Source: Novosphingobium sp. NDB2Meth1 | Lineage (GTDB): Bacteria; Pseudomonadota; Alphaproteobacteria; Sphingomonadales; Sphingomonadaceae | Length of the DNA stretch: 63,788 nt | Assembly: GCF_900117425.1 (NCBI RefSeq) | Contig: NZ_FPEH01000026.1 | Span: 1 to 63,788 of the forward strand | Reading direction: 5' to 3' | Shown: one piece after another, positions 43,675-52,954 of the stretch | Layout: each line of letters opens with the position of its first letter | How positions within the stretch are numbered: the first letter of the stretch is position 1 | Translations under genes and position numbers: made by a program | Notes under the pieces: generated by a model | Databases searched by the model: none | Seen by the model: only the letters and a program-made list of their open reading frames with translations | What the model was told of the DNA's origin: nothing

Positions 43675-43972
43675 CACGAGACGCCCGCATCCCGCCAATC
43701 TAAACCGCGAGTTGCGCCGAATGTTCTGACGACGGTCAGTGCTGGCAAGCTTCACAGGAAGCCAACGATGCCCTGACCCGCAATGTGGCCGCCTTCCTAC
43801 AAGGGCAGCGCGTTCCACGGACAATACGTATAGTGCGGCAACCGCGATATTCGCCATGCAAATGCCTCATCGAACTTCGACAGGCAAGCCTGGACGCATT
43901 GCGCAATGGCAATACGCGCCGCCGCGTTCGTGTTGCCGACTCGAAAGAGATCCATTTGGTTAGAGGTTGAAC
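43675..43972. other. gap upstream of the glycosyltransferase, no recognised gene
   Basis: Short frames exist but none is convincing. The section contains a TACGTAT site at 43825 and the leader of the glycosyltransferase gene, with AGAGG seven bases before its ATG. Confidence 0.4.
43825..43831 (+). promoter_or_regulatory. TACGTAT motif upstream of the glycosyltransferase
   Basis: Context GGACAATACGTATAGTGC, 142 nt before the ATG at 43973, in otherwise decayed DNA. This is the most distant of the set from its gene. Confidence 0.3.
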
Positions 43973-46396
43973 ATGAACGGTCCCGTCCTCACTCCCCGGC
44001 CCAGCCGCATCGCTCTTATCGGGACATGCGTGCCGCGACATTGCGGTATCGCAACTTTCACGAATGATCTCCAGCAGGCGCTGAGCACTGCCGATCCGAA
44101 CGTGGCCGCGATGACAATTGCCATGACCGACGACAAGAATGCATACGCCTATCCCGATCGGGTCCCGCTGGAGATTCAACACGCAGACCCCGCCTCCTAT
44201 GAAGTGGCGGCGGACTTTCTGAATGTTGCAGATATCGAGATAGTCTCGCTGCAACATGAATTCGGGATTTTCGGCGGTGAGGCGGGTGAGCATGTCCTCG
44301 GCCTGGTGCGCGGCCTGAAAGCGCCACTGGTCACGACGTTGCACACGGTCCTTGCCACACCCAATCCGTCTCAGCGCCGTGTTATGGACGAACTCATTGC
44401 AAGCTCTGCCCGCCTGATCGTGATGGCTGATAAGGGGCGCCAGATCCTGCAGGATGTCTATGGCGTCTCGGCCGATCAAATCGCCGTGATACCCCACGGC
44501 GTACCGGATCGTCCCTTTCTGGATCCAGCTATGGCGAAGCACGATCTAGGCTTGGCAGAGCGGACCTTGCTGATGACCTTCGGACTGCTTGGGCCGGGCA
44601 AGGGTATCGAGACAGCTATTCGCGCGCTGCCCGCCCTCGTTCAGGAAAACCCCAAACTCCTCTACATGATCGTCGGCGCGACCCATCCCAATCTGGTGCG
44701 GGACGAGGGCGAGCTCTACCGAGAGAGCCTAACAGCACTCGCCAGCGAGTTGGGCGTTAGCGAACATGTCCAGTTCGTGGACAGATACCTCTCGCTTGAC
44801 GCGTTGCTGGATTATTTGGCCGCATGTGACATCTATCTGTCACCCTACCCCAACGAGGCACAGATCGTTTCCGGGACGCTGGCCTATGCGATTGCGCTCG
44901 GCAAAGCCGTTGTCTCAACGCCGTTCTGGTACGCGCAGGAGCTGCTGGCAGACAATTGCGGCTTGCTCGTCCCGTTCGAGCAGGCAGACGGGTTCGCAAC
45001 GGCCATTCGCAGATTGATCGACGACGATACATTGCGAAGCGAAATTCGGACGAACGCCTATGCTCGTGGTCGGGCAATGATCTGGCCGAGAGTGGCGGAA
45101 CAGTATCTCGAAGTATTTTCAACCGTCCGATTGGAGCGGCGTTCGGCAGGCGCAACCATCATCGGCTTTCCACCGATCCAACCAGGCAACACCCCATTGC
45201 CACATGTCTCGACGGCCCATCTCGCTGCTCTCACCGATTCGGTCGGTCTGATGCAGCACACCAAATTTGCGGTGCCCGATCGAAGACATGGCTATTGCCT
45301 AGACGATAATGCGCGCGCGCTGCTCGTCTTCACCGAACTCGCGGCATTGCGCCCTTTGACGGCGCAAGAGGAACAGTTGCACCTCACATACGCAGCCTTT
45401 GTCGAGAGCGCCTGGTCACCACAGACCAACCGGGTCCATAACTTCATGAATTTCGATCGGACGTGGTTGGAGAGCGATGGTGCGGATGACGCTCTGGGCC
45501 GCACGATTTGGGCGCTAGGCACCGTTGCTCGGCACAAAGACGCCCGTTCGCTGGATGGCTGGGCCGCAGCCCGGGTGCTGGAGATCGCGCCCGTCTTGAT
45601 GGCGTGTACATCGCCGCGCGCCTGGGCCTATGGTTTGCTCGGCATATCTGCGTTCCTGGAACGCTTTCCAGGCCATCGCGGATTTGAGCGCCTCAGGGGC
45701 GAGCTAGCCAATCGGCTTTTCCAGCGCTGGTCCGACGCTGCCAGGCCTGATTGGATCTGGTTCGAGGATAGGCTGGGCTACGATAATGCCCGTTTGTGCG
45801 AGGCGCTGATTGTCAGCGGCCATGACACCGGCAAGGAGCACTATCTCGATGCAGGCCTTGATTCGCTACGCTGGCTGATGAAACTGCAAACAGCCGAACG
45901 CGGTCATTTCCGGCCCATCGGAACAGAAACTTTCGGTGCCGATCATCGGCATCCGCAACCCTTCGATCAACAGCCACTGGAAGCCTGGGCGGCCGTCAGT
46001 GCCTGTTTGACCGCGGCGCGTGTCACTGGAGACGCCGTCTGGCAAGGTGAAGCGAGCCGTGCCTTTGCCTGGTTCCTTGGCCAAAACGATCTTCGCGTTC
46101 TAGTGGTGGATATCGAGCGCGGCGCCTGCTTCGATGGATTACATCCCGACCGGCGCAACGCCAATCAGGGCGCGGAATCGACGCTGGCTTATATCGCGGC
46201 GTTGACCGCGATGCGGCGCACTCCGTTTGCCCAGCCTGACTTGCCACGTATTTCGGAAATGACGACCGCACGATGTACATGCCACCTCGGCGGAGCCAGC
46301 GAGGATCCAATCGATACCGGCGCGGCTGGTAGCTGGCTTATGCCGGACGTTGAATTGGGCGCTCGATCCACGACGCAGCTGGCGACAGCCAATTGA
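43973..46396 (+). CDS. GT4-type glycosyltransferase with C-terminal helical domain
   Basis: A protein of about 807 residues. The N-terminal 400 residues are a GT-B fold, GT4-like unit with GIATFTNDLQ near the start, the sugar-nucleotide segment FGLLGPGKGIETAI and SPYPNEAQIVSGTLAYA (the E-x7-E type region). The rest is an alpha/alpha barrel-like part with RHGYCLDDNARALLV, EDRLGYDNARL and a Trp/His-rich end, resembling domains paired with mannan-active enzymes. Such proteins often neighbour GH130 phosphorylases, one of which lies at 54717 beyond the N-ATPase. The product is unknown. Confidence 0.85.
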   Translation: MNGPVLTPRPSRIALIGTCVPRHCGIATFTNDLQQALSTADPNVAAMTIAMTDDKNAYAYPDRVPLEIQHADPASYEVAADFLNVADIEIVSLQHEFGIFGGEAGEHVLGLVRGLKAPLVTTLHTVLATPNPSQRRVMDELIASSARLIVMADKGRQILQDVYGVSADQIAVIPHGVPDRPFLDPAMAKHDLGLAERTLLMTFGLLGPGKGIETAIRALPALVQENPKLLYMIVGATHPNLVRDEGELYRESLTALASELGVSEHVQFVDRYLSLDALLDYLAACDIYLSPYPNEAQIVSGTLAYAIALGKAVVSTPFWYAQELLADNCGLLVPFEQADGFATAIRRLIDDDTLRSEIRTNAYARGRAMIWPRVAEQYLEVFSTVRLERRSAGATIIGFPPIQPGNTPLPHVSTAHLAALTDSVGLMQHTKFAVPDRRHGYCLDDNARALLVFTELAALRPLTAQEEQLHLTYAAFVESAWSPQTNRVHNFMNFDRTWLESDGADDALGRTIWALGTVARHKDARSLDGWAAARVLEIAPVLMACTSPRAWAYGLLGISAFLERFPGHRGFERLRGELANRLFQRWSDAARPDWIWFEDRLGYDNARLCEALIVSGHDTGKEHYLDAGLDSLRWLMKLQTAERGHFRPIGTETFGADHRHPQPFDQQPLEAWAAVSACLTAARVTGDAVWQGEASRAFAWFLGQNDLRVLVVDIERGACFDGLHPDRRNANQGAESTLAYIAALTAMRRTPFAQPDLPRISEMTTARCTCHLGGASEDPIDTGAAGSWLMPDVELGARSTTQLATAN

Positions 46397-46429
46397 AGCG
46401 CCCTCGATCCAGGCAGGCAGACAGTCATC

Positions 46430-47878
46430 ATGCCCGCCACTGATCCACGTCCGCAGACCTATCCAGGCCAAACAGGCCTATCCGATGCCGGACACGTTAT
46501 TGCCGTGCGCGGCCCGGTCATCGACGTGGTCTTCCCGAAGGGGAAGCTCCCGCTGGTCGACGAGGCGTTGCTCATTCACTGGGACAGGCCCGACGTGCTG
46601 ATGGCGGAGGTGCAGAGCCATATCGACGATCGCACGGTGCGCGCCGTAGCGCTGCAGGCCACCTCGGGCCTTTCCCGTCATGTCGCGGTCGAGGCAACCG
46701 GCGGCCCTGTAGCCGTGCCGGTTGGCGCTGCGGTGCTTGGGCGACTGATCGACGTCATCGGCAGGATTGGCGACGGCGGAGACCCATTGCCCGCCGACGT
46801 GACGTTGCGCCCGATTCACCGCGCGCCGCCGCCACTCCATGCTCAAAGTTCCGCGACGTCGCAATTTGAGACGGGGATCAAGGTGATCGACCTGCTTTCC
46901 CCGCTCGCGCAGGGTGGCAAGGCGGCAATGTTCGGAGGCGCCGGTGTCGGCAAGACAGTGCTGGTAATGGAACTGATCCACGCCATGGTCGCGCGCTATG
47001 AGGGCGTATCCGTGTTTGCCGGTATTGGCGAGCGATCGCGCGAGGGACACGAACTTCTGAACGACATGCGCGGATCAGGCGTGCTCGACCGCACCGTGCT
47101 TGTCTTTGGACAGATGAACGAGCCGCCCGGCGCGCGCTGGCGCGTTGGGCTGACTGCGCTAACTGTGGCTGAGTATTTTCGCGACGAGCAGCACCGCAAC
47201 GTGCTGCTGCTGATGGATAACGTCTTCCGCTTCGTCCAGGCCGGCAGCGAAGTTTCGGGGCTGCTCGGGCGACTGCCGTCCCGCGTCGGCTATCAACCGA
47301 CCCTGGCAAGCGAAGTCGCCGCGCTGCAGGAGCGAATCGCCTCCGTCGCTGGCGCGGCAGTGACCGCGATTGAGGCAGTGTACGTGCCCGCCGACGATTT
47401 CACCGATCCCGCCGTCACCGCCATTTCCGACCATCTCGACAGCACCGTCGTACTATCGCGTTCGATGGCCGCGGAGGGCATGTATCCCGCGGTTGACCCG
47501 CTCGCTTCGGTCTCGATCTTGCTCGACCCGCTGGTGGTGGGCGCCGAGCATTACCGTATCGCGGAAGAGGTGCGCGAGACGATCGCGCAATACCGCGCGC
47601 TGCAGGACATCATCTCGCTGCTCGGCGTCGAGGAACTCGGGCGCGACGACCGGCTCATCGTCGATCGCGCGCGCAAGCTGCAGCGATTCCTGACCCAGCC
47701 GTTCGTCGTCACCGAGGCGTTCACCGGTACGCCGGGGCGCTCGGTGCCCCTCGCCGAGACGCTAAAGGGTTGCGCGGCGATCCTCGCCGGCGAGGCAGAC
47801 GACTGGGCCGAGAGTGCTTTCTACATGATCGGCGATTTCGAGGAGGCGCGCGCGCGCCAGGCGGGAGCCCCCAAATGA
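46430..47878 (+). CDS. atpD: N-ATPase subunit beta
   Basis: A 482-residue catalytic beta subunit with Walker A GGAGVGKT, GERSREGHEL and LLLMDNVFRFVQAGSE. N-ATPases are a laterally spread F-type group with fixed order atpDCQRBEFAG, separate from the main ATP synthase; all nine genes are present here in that order. It starts 33 bases after the glycosyltransferase. The ribosome site is weak. Confidence 0.95.
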   Translation: MPATDPRPQTYPGQTGLSDAGHVIAVRGPVIDVVFPKGKLPLVDEALLIHWDRPDVLMAEVQSHIDDRTVRAVALQATSGLSRHVAVEATGGPVAVPVGAAVLGRLIDVIGRIGDGGDPLPADVTLRPIHRAPPPLHAQSSATSQFETGIKVIDLLSPLAQGGKAAMFGGAGVGKTVLVMELIHAMVARYEGVSVFAGIGERSREGHELLNDMRGSGVLDRTVLVFGQMNEPPGARWRVGLTALTVAEYFRDEQHRNVLLLMDNVFRFVQAGSEVSGLLGRLPSRVGYQPTLASEVAALQERIASVAGAAVTAIEAVYVPADDFTDPAVTAISDHLDSTVVLSRSMAAEGMYPAVDPLASVSILLDPLVVGAEHYRIAEEVRETIAQYRALQDIISLLGVEELGRDDRLIVDRARKLQRFLTQPFVVTEAFTGTPGRSVPLAETLKGCAAILAGEADDWAESAFYMIGDFEEARARQAGAPK

Positions 47879-48294
47879 GGCTGTTGATCACCGATCCCGC
47901 GCAGATCGTCGCGGATCATCCCGATGTCGATGCGGTCCGCGCGGAAGATGCGACCGGCAGTTTCGGCATCCTGAAGGGCCATAGCGATTTTCTGACCGCG
48001 CTGGAAATATCGGTCGTCTCTTGGCGGCACGCGGACGGACGGCAAGGCTTCTGCGCGATCCGCCAGGGCATCCTGACGGTTAGCGGCGGTCGCGACGTGC
48101 GGGTCGCGACGCGCGAGGCGCATATCGGTGACGATCTCGACACGCTCGAACGCGACGTCCTAGCCCGCTATCGCGAGCGCATCGACGCGGACCGGACCGA
48201 CCGCACCGCCGCCGCGCGTTTGCGCACCCAGGCGATCCGGCAGATGGTTGCGGCACTGCGCGGCGGCGCGGCCACCAGCGACATACGCCCGTGA
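47875..48294 (+). CDS. atpC: N-ATPase subunit epsilon
   Basis: A 139-residue epsilon subunit with the N-terminal beta-sandwich (GSFGILKGHSDFLTALE) and a C-terminal helical pair. It overlaps atpD by ATGA and the next gene by GTGA. It forms part of the central stalk. Confidence 0.92.
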   Translation: MRLLITDPAQIVADHPDVDAVRAEDATGSFGILKGHSDFLTALEISVVSWRHADGRQGFCAIRQGILTVSGGRDVRVATREAHIGDDLDTLERDVLARYRERIDADRTDRTAAARLRTQAIRQMVAALRGGAATSDIRP

Positions 48295-48578
48295 GCGACC
48301 CCCTGCCCGACCGCGAAACCCGGCTGACCAAGGCGGTACGCGTGCGCGCCGATCGCCGCAAGGCATGGGCGCGCGACGGCGCCCCGTCGCTGGCGCGCAA
48401 TCTCGGCCAGATCGGCGCGCTTGGCTGGACGATCACCGTGCCGATCCTGATTTGCCTCGCCGCCGGGCGTTGGCTCGACCATCATTTCGCCAGCGGAGTG
48501 TTCTGGACGGCGCCGTTGATAATGATCGGCGCAGTGTTCGGCGGTTGGTCGGCATGGCGCTGGATCAACAGGCGATGA
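48291..48578 (+). CDS. atpQ: N-ATPase AtpQ (AtpI-like) membrane protein
   Basis: A 95-residue protein with two membrane helices (ITVPILICLAAGRWL, then TAPLIMIGAVFGGWSAW) of the AtpI/AtpQ type, proposed to help assemble the c ring or to carry ions. It starts with GTG overlapping atpC and ends overlapping atpR. Confidence 0.88.
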   Translation: MSDPLPDRETRLTKAVRVRADRRKAWARDGAPSLARNLGQIGALGWTITVPILICLAAGRWLDHHFASGVFWTAPLIMIGAVFGGWSAWRWINRR

Positions 48579-48841
48579 TGGCGGTCGCCATTCCGGCTTT
48601 CGGGTGCCTCGGCATGGCCGCAGGCGCGATCCATTTCCTGTCCCTGCGCAAGGATGTCAACCTCGTGGTCGTCGGCGGCTCCACCTTCGCGGCACTGGGC
48701 TGGCGGCTCGGACGCCTGGCGGTCACGATCGGGACGCTCGTTTGGGCAGCAACGCAAGGAGCGCCCGCGCTCGTGGCAGCAGCAGGCGGGTTCCTGCTCG
48801 CGCGGCACCTGATCCTCCCTCGACTAAGGCTGCCATCATGA
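48575..48841 (+). CDS. atpR: N-ATPase AtpR membrane protein
   Basis: An 88-residue protein with three hydrophobic helices, a family specific to N-ATPase operons and of unclear role. Its ATG overlaps the atpQ stop; a second ATG follows directly. It overlaps atpB by four bases. A larger open frame in the same phase from 48248 is out-of-frame with atpQ and not real. Confidence 0.85.
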   Translation: MMAVAIPAFGCLGMAAGAIHFLSLRKDVNLVVVGGSTFAALGWRLGRLAVTIGTLVWAATQGAPALVAAAGGFLLARHLILPRLRLPS

Positions 48842-49527
48842 TCAGCTCGCCGTTCGACACGCAAGTCCTGCTCATGGTCGGTCCGGTACCGATTACGACG
48901 CCGGTCGTCACCACCTGGGGAATCATACTGCTCTTGAGCGTAGGATCATGGCTGATCACGCGTCGCCTCGCGCTCAAGCCGTCGCGAGCGCAAGCCGCGC
49001 TCGAGCTCGTCGTCGATATGTTTTCAGTCCAGATCCGCGAGACTATGGGAGTCGCCCCGGCCCCGTATCTTCCGCTGATCGGGACGTTCTTCCTTTACCT
49101 GCTCGTCGCCAACTGGTCGTCGCTGATCCCCGGCGTCGAGCCCCCGACCGCGACGCTGGAGACCGATATCGCGCTCGCGCTGATCGTGTTCGGCGCGACG
49201 CTCTGGTTCGGGATCCGCGCGCTGGGCGTTAACGGCTATGTCCGCAGCTTCGCCCAGCCTTCGATCCTGCTCGCGCCGCTCAACCTGATCGAACTGTTCA
49301 CGCGCAGCCTGTCGCTGACCGTTCGCCTGTTCGGCAACATGATGAGCGGGGTATTCGTGATCGGCATCGTACTCAGCCTGGCAGGGTTGCTCGTGCCGAT
49401 CCCGCTCATGGCGCTCGAACTGCTGACCGGCGCGGTACAGGCCTATATTTTCGGCGCTCTGGCGATGGTCTTCATCGGCGGTGCGGTCAGCGAAACCACT
49501 TCCATCCAGCAAAAGGCAATGACATGA
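48838..49527 (+). CDS. atpB: N-ATPase subunit a
   Basis: A 229-residue membrane subunit a with the essential Arg region in LFTRSLSLTVRLFGNMMSG and a C-terminal TGAVQAYIFGALAMVFI. It forms the ion half-channels next to the c ring. Coupled at both ends (ATGA overlaps). Confidence 0.95.
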   Translation: MISSPFDTQVLLMVGPVPITTPVVTTWGIILLLSVGSWLITRRLALKPSRAQAALELVVDMFSVQIRETMGVAPAPYLPLIGTFFLYLLVANWSSLIPGVEPPTATLETDIALALIVFGATLWFGIRALGVNGYVRSFAQPSILLAPLNLIELFTRSLSLTVRLFGNMMSGVFVIGIVLSLAGLLVPIPLMALELLTGAVQAYIFGALAMVFIGGAVSETTSIQQKAMT

Positions 49528-49766
49528 ATTGGATCCATTTGATAAGCATCATGGGCGCTGCGCTCGCGATCTCGCTCGGCGCGATCGCCCCCGCGCTGGC
49601 GCAAGGAAAGGCCGTCGCCGCTGCGATGGACGCTATCGCACGACAGCCAGAGGCTGCGGCCACCGTTTCGCGCACGCTGTTTGTGGGCCTGGCGATGATC
49701 GAGACCATGGCGATCTACTGCCTGGTCGTCGCATTGCTGCTGCTCTTCGCCAACCCGTTCGCCTGA
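49524..49766 (+). CDS. atpE: N-ATPase subunit c, Na+-type ligands
   Basis: An 80-residue hairpin with ARQPEA in the polar loop. Aligned with the Ilyobacter sodium c subunit, Gln27 (ALAQGKA) matches Gln32, and Glu60-Thr61 (MIETM) match Glu65-Ser66. The Gln-Glu-hydroxyl set is the published sign of a sodium-binding ring, so Na+ transport is inferred instead of H+. Confidence 0.93.
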   Translation: MNWIHLISIMGAALAISLGAIAPALAQGKAVAAAMDAIARQPEAAATVSRTLFVGLAMIETMAIYCLVVALLLLFANPFA

Positions 49767-49775
49767 CCCAGAACG

Positions 49776-50528
49776 GTGCATATCAACTGGTGGACGCTGA
49801 CGCTCCAAGCGATCAACGTCCTGGTCCTGATCTGGCTGCTCAGCCGCTTCCTCTACCGGCCGGTGGTGGCGGCGATCGAAGCGCGTCAGGCGGCAGCCGA
49901 CGCGCTGCTCGCCAGTGCGGCTGCGGCAAAAGCGCAAGCGGAGACCGAGGCGGCGGCCCTCAAAGCCAGCAACACCGCTCTTGCGGCCGATGCGGAGCGG
50001 CTTCGCGCCGAAGTTCGCACCGCCGCCGACGCCGACCGCGTCCGATTGCTCGAAACGGCCCAGACCGATGCCGAAAAGATGGGCGAAGCGGCCAAGGCTG
50101 GTATCGCCGCCGAACGCGACGCCATGCGCAAGGCGCTGGAGACTCAAGCGGCAACGCTTGCGGGTGACTTGGCCGCAAAGCTTGTCCAGCACTTGCCGCC
50201 GGCCGTGATCCACGAGGCAATGTTCCAGAAGTTGACCGACCAGCTCGCCGCCATGCTCGAAGTGGACCGCGCCAGAAGCTTTGACGGCAGCGCGCTGACC
50301 CTCGTCACGCCCACCCCGCTCCACGACAGTGAACGCGCACGCTGCCGCGACGCCTTGGCGAAGCTCCTTCCCGTGCCACTCGACCTCGCCTTCGAGGAGG
50401 AACCGGGTCTGATCGGCGGCTGCGAATTGCGCGGCGCGCACGTCCACCTCCGCAACAGCTGGCGTGCCGATCTGGACGATATGCTCGGCCACCTCGCGAA
50501 AGACGGAACCGATGCCCGAGACGCCTGA
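49776..50528 (+). CDS. atpF: N-ATPase subunit b, long form
   Basis: A 250-residue protein with one N-terminal helix (9-30), a long Ala/Glu-rich coiled coil (35-150) and a C-terminal delta-like domain of about 100 residues. N-ATPase operons have no separate delta gene, so the added domain probably replaces it. The start is GTG at 49776. It overlaps atpA by 17 bases. Confidence 0.9.
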   Translation: MHINWWTLTLQAINVLVLIWLLSRFLYRPVVAAIEARQAAADALLASAAAAKAQAETEAAALKASNTALAADAERLRAEVRTAADADRVRLLETAQTDAEKMGEAAKAGIAAERDAMRKALETQAATLAGDLAAKLVQHLPPAVIHEAMFQKLTDQLAAMLEVDRARSFDGSALTLVTPTPLHDSERARCRDALAKLLPVPLDLAFEEEPGLIGGCELRGAHVHLRNSWRADLDDMLGHLAKDGTDARDA

Positions 50529-52029
50529 CAGCTGGCTGGAGCGCGCGCGCCAGAGCGTCGCTGCGACCGTCCTCGCCCCCGAACTGCGCCAGATAGGCCG
50601 CGTCGACTCGATCGGTGACGGCGTCGCTATGATTTCCGGCCTGCCTAACGCCCGGCTCGACGAACTGCTGCACTTCGACGGTGGCCAGGCGGGCTTCGTC
50701 CAGACGCTCGACGGCGAAACTCTTGGCTGCGTGCTGCTCGACGATGCCGACGGCGTGAAAGCGGGTGCCATGGTGACCGGCACCAGCGCGGTTGTCCGCA
50801 CGCCGGTCGGACCAGGGCTCCTCGGCCGGGTCGTCGATCCGCTCGGTCGGCCGCTCGATAGCGGTGCGGCCATCGCCGCCGAAAGCTTCGAACCGATCGA
50901 ACGCGCCGCGCCCGCAATCATCGACCGCGACCTGGTTGTCCAGCCGGTGCAAACGGGGACCTTCGTGATCGACGCACTGTTCGCGCTCGGCAGCGGCCAG
51001 CGCGAATTGATCGTCGGCGACCGCGCGACCGGCAAGACCGCGCTCGCGGTCGATGCGATCGTCAACCAGCGCTCCAGCGACGTCATCTGCATCTACGTCG
51101 CGATCGGGCAGAAATCGTCGAGTGTCGCGCGGGCAATCGAACAAGTCCGTCGTCACGGCGCGCCCGAGCGATGCATCTTCGTGGTGGCGAGCCCCGCACA
51201 GGCGCCTGGGCTGCAATGGATCGCTCCGTTCGCCGCCTTCACCATGGGCGAATATTTCCGCGATCGCGGCGGTCATGTGCTGATCGTTGTCGATGATCTC
51301 ACCAAGCATGCGGCCACGCACCGCGAGATCGCCTTGCTCACTGGTCAGCCTCCGGGGCGCGAGGCCTATCCCGGCGACGTCTTCTATCTCCACAGCCGCT
51401 TGCTGGAGCGCGCTGCCAAGCTTTCGCCCGCCAAGGGCGGCGGCTCGCTCACCGCGCTGCCTATCGCCGAGACCGATGCGGGAAATTTGAGCGCCTATAT
51501 TCCAACCAATCTCATCTCGATCACCGACGGGCAGATTGCGCTCGACGCCAAGCTGTTCGCGCAAGGGCAAAAGCCCGCGGTCGATGTCGGCATCAGCGTC
51601 AGCCGCGTAGGTGGCAAAACCCAGGCGCGCGCACTGCGCGACGTTTCGGGCAAGCTGCGCCTGGATTACGCGCAATTCCTCGAGCTGGAGATGTTCACGC
51701 GCTTCGGCGAGCAGCCCGAAGCGCGCGTGAAGGCGCAAATTGACCGTGGGCAAAGGCTGCGCGCCTTGCTCAACCAACCCCAGTTCCAGCCATTGCGCGT
51801 CGTCGACCAGACTGCGCTGGCGCTGGCACTGACACAGGGAGCTTTCGACGCAATCGCCGTAGAGACGGTCGCTGAGCTACGCGCGCGCTTGCCCGCCTGG
51901 CTTGACGCGCAGGCGGCGGAGACGGTCGCATCGGTCGAGAAAAGCGGCACACTGAGCGAGCCCGATCGTGCAGCGCTGATCGCAGCAGTGGGCCGACTGA
52001 CCAATAGCGTGGGACAGACCACGCCATGA
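50512..52029 (+). CDS. atpA: N-ATPase subunit alpha
   Basis: A 505-residue non-catalytic nucleotide-binding subunit with Walker A GDRATGKT and the ATPase signature region PPGREAYPGDVFYLHSRLLER. The ATG at 50512 is chosen as the beginning of MPETPDSWLERARQ. It overlaps atpG by four bases. Confidence 0.95.
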   Translation: MPETPDSWLERARQSVAATVLAPELRQIGRVDSIGDGVAMISGLPNARLDELLHFDGGQAGFVQTLDGETLGCVLLDDADGVKAGAMVTGTSAVVRTPVGPGLLGRVVDPLGRPLDSGAAIAAESFEPIERAAPAIIDRDLVVQPVQTGTFVIDALFALGSGQRELIVGDRATGKTALAVDAIVNQRSSDVICIYVAIGQKSSSVARAIEQVRRHGAPERCIFVVASPAQAPGLQWIAPFAAFTMGEYFRDRGGHVLIVVDDLTKHAATHREIALLTGQPPGREAYPGDVFYLHSRLLERAAKLSPAKGGGSLTALPIAETDAGNLSAYIPTNLISITDGQIALDAKLFAQGQKPAVDVGISVSRVGGKTQARALRDVSGKLRLDYAQFLELEMFTRFGEQPEARVKAQIDRGQRLRALLNQPQFQPLRVVDQTALALALTQGAFDAIAVETVAELRARLPAWLDAQAAETVASVEKSGTLSEPDRAALIAAVGRLTNSVGQTTP

Positions 52030-52898
52030 CCGAGCAGCTCGCCGATATCAGCGCCCAAATCGCGACCGTCAGGCAGCTCGGCGCGGTGGTCAACGCGATG
52101 CGGGGTATCGCCGCTGCCCGCGCGCAACAGGGTCGCGCGCTGCTGCCAGCGGCACGTGCTTACGGCGATGTCGCGGCGCGCGCGATCGAGCAGGCGCTGC
52201 TGCTCGACGACACGTCACCCGTCACGCCGATGTCGCACCGGACCGCGCCGCCAGGCGTGATCGTGTTCGGCGCCGAGCAGGGCTTCGCGGGCACCTTTGC
52301 CGATCGCGTGCTCGACAGTGCCACTTCCGCGTTGGCAAATTCGCATGTTTTCCTGGTCGGCGACCGCACCGCGTCGCTGGCGCGCGAACGCGGGCTGCCC
52401 CTCGCCGCCACCTTCGCGGCACCGTTGCGCGCTGCCGCCATCATCGAGGTGGCCGCAGTGCTGATCGAGGCGGTCACGACCTATCTCGACACCAGCGGAG
52501 CGAGCCGGATCGACTTGATATTCCCGGTCTGGACCCCCGGGAAGGGCTTAAAGGTCACGCAGCGCCGCCTGTTGCCGCTCGATTTTGCCAGATTTAGCAG
52601 TGTCACCTCCACGCCACCGCTGATCCAGCTACCTCTGCCAAAATTGCTCGATTGTCTGACCGAGGAATATGTCTTCGCGCAGATCTGCGAAGCCGCCACC
52701 GAATGCTTCGCCGCCGAGAATGAAGCGCGTGTCTCGACGATGGCATCCGCTAGCACCAATATCGCCGCTAAGCTCGAGACGCTGCAAGGGCTCGAGCGGA
52801 TGACACGCCAGGAGGCGGTTACCGCCGAGGTGGTAGAACTGGCGTCGGGCGTTCGCTCGCGACGGCATCGACAGGCTGCCCGCGACAAATATCGATGA
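52026..52898 (+). CDS. atpG: N-ATPase subunit gamma
   Basis: A 290-residue central stalk subunit, with long N- and C-terminal helices and the short central fold. Conservation at the end (EYVFAQICEAATECFAAENEAR) fits gamma. It is last in the operon; the following oleate hydratase starts 57 bases later. Confidence 0.92.
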   Translation: MTEQLADISAQIATVRQLGAVVNAMRGIAAARAQQGRALLPAARAYGDVAARAIEQALLLDDTSPVTPMSHRTAPPGVIVFGAEQGFAGTFADRVLDSATSALANSHVFLVGDRTASLARERGLPLAATFAAPLRAAAIIEVAAVLIEAVTTYLDTSGASRIDLIFPVWTPGKGLKVTQRRLLPLDFARFSSVTSTPPLIQLPLPKLLDCLTEEYVFAQICEAATECFAAENEARVSTMASASTNIAAKLETLQGLERMTRQEAVTAEVVELASGVRSRRHRQAARDKYR

Positions 52899-52954
52899 CG
52901 TTGGTCAACCAAGCCCATCGCCCAAACCGAACTCCCCCAGCCAAAGAGGTCCGC

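Noticed and set aside
43155..43748. 197-residue minus-strand open frame
   Set aside because: The opposite strand carries recognisable thioredoxin reductase and IS3 peptides; this frame has no family character.
43736..44542. 268-residue minus-strand frame at the start of the glycosyltransferase
   Set aside because: It is a shadow of the GT4 gene, whose conserved motifs lie on the plus strand.
48248..48574. Long Arg-rich frame upstream of atpR
   Set aside because: It is the shifted reading of atpQ; real atpR begins at 48575 with a stop-start overlap.
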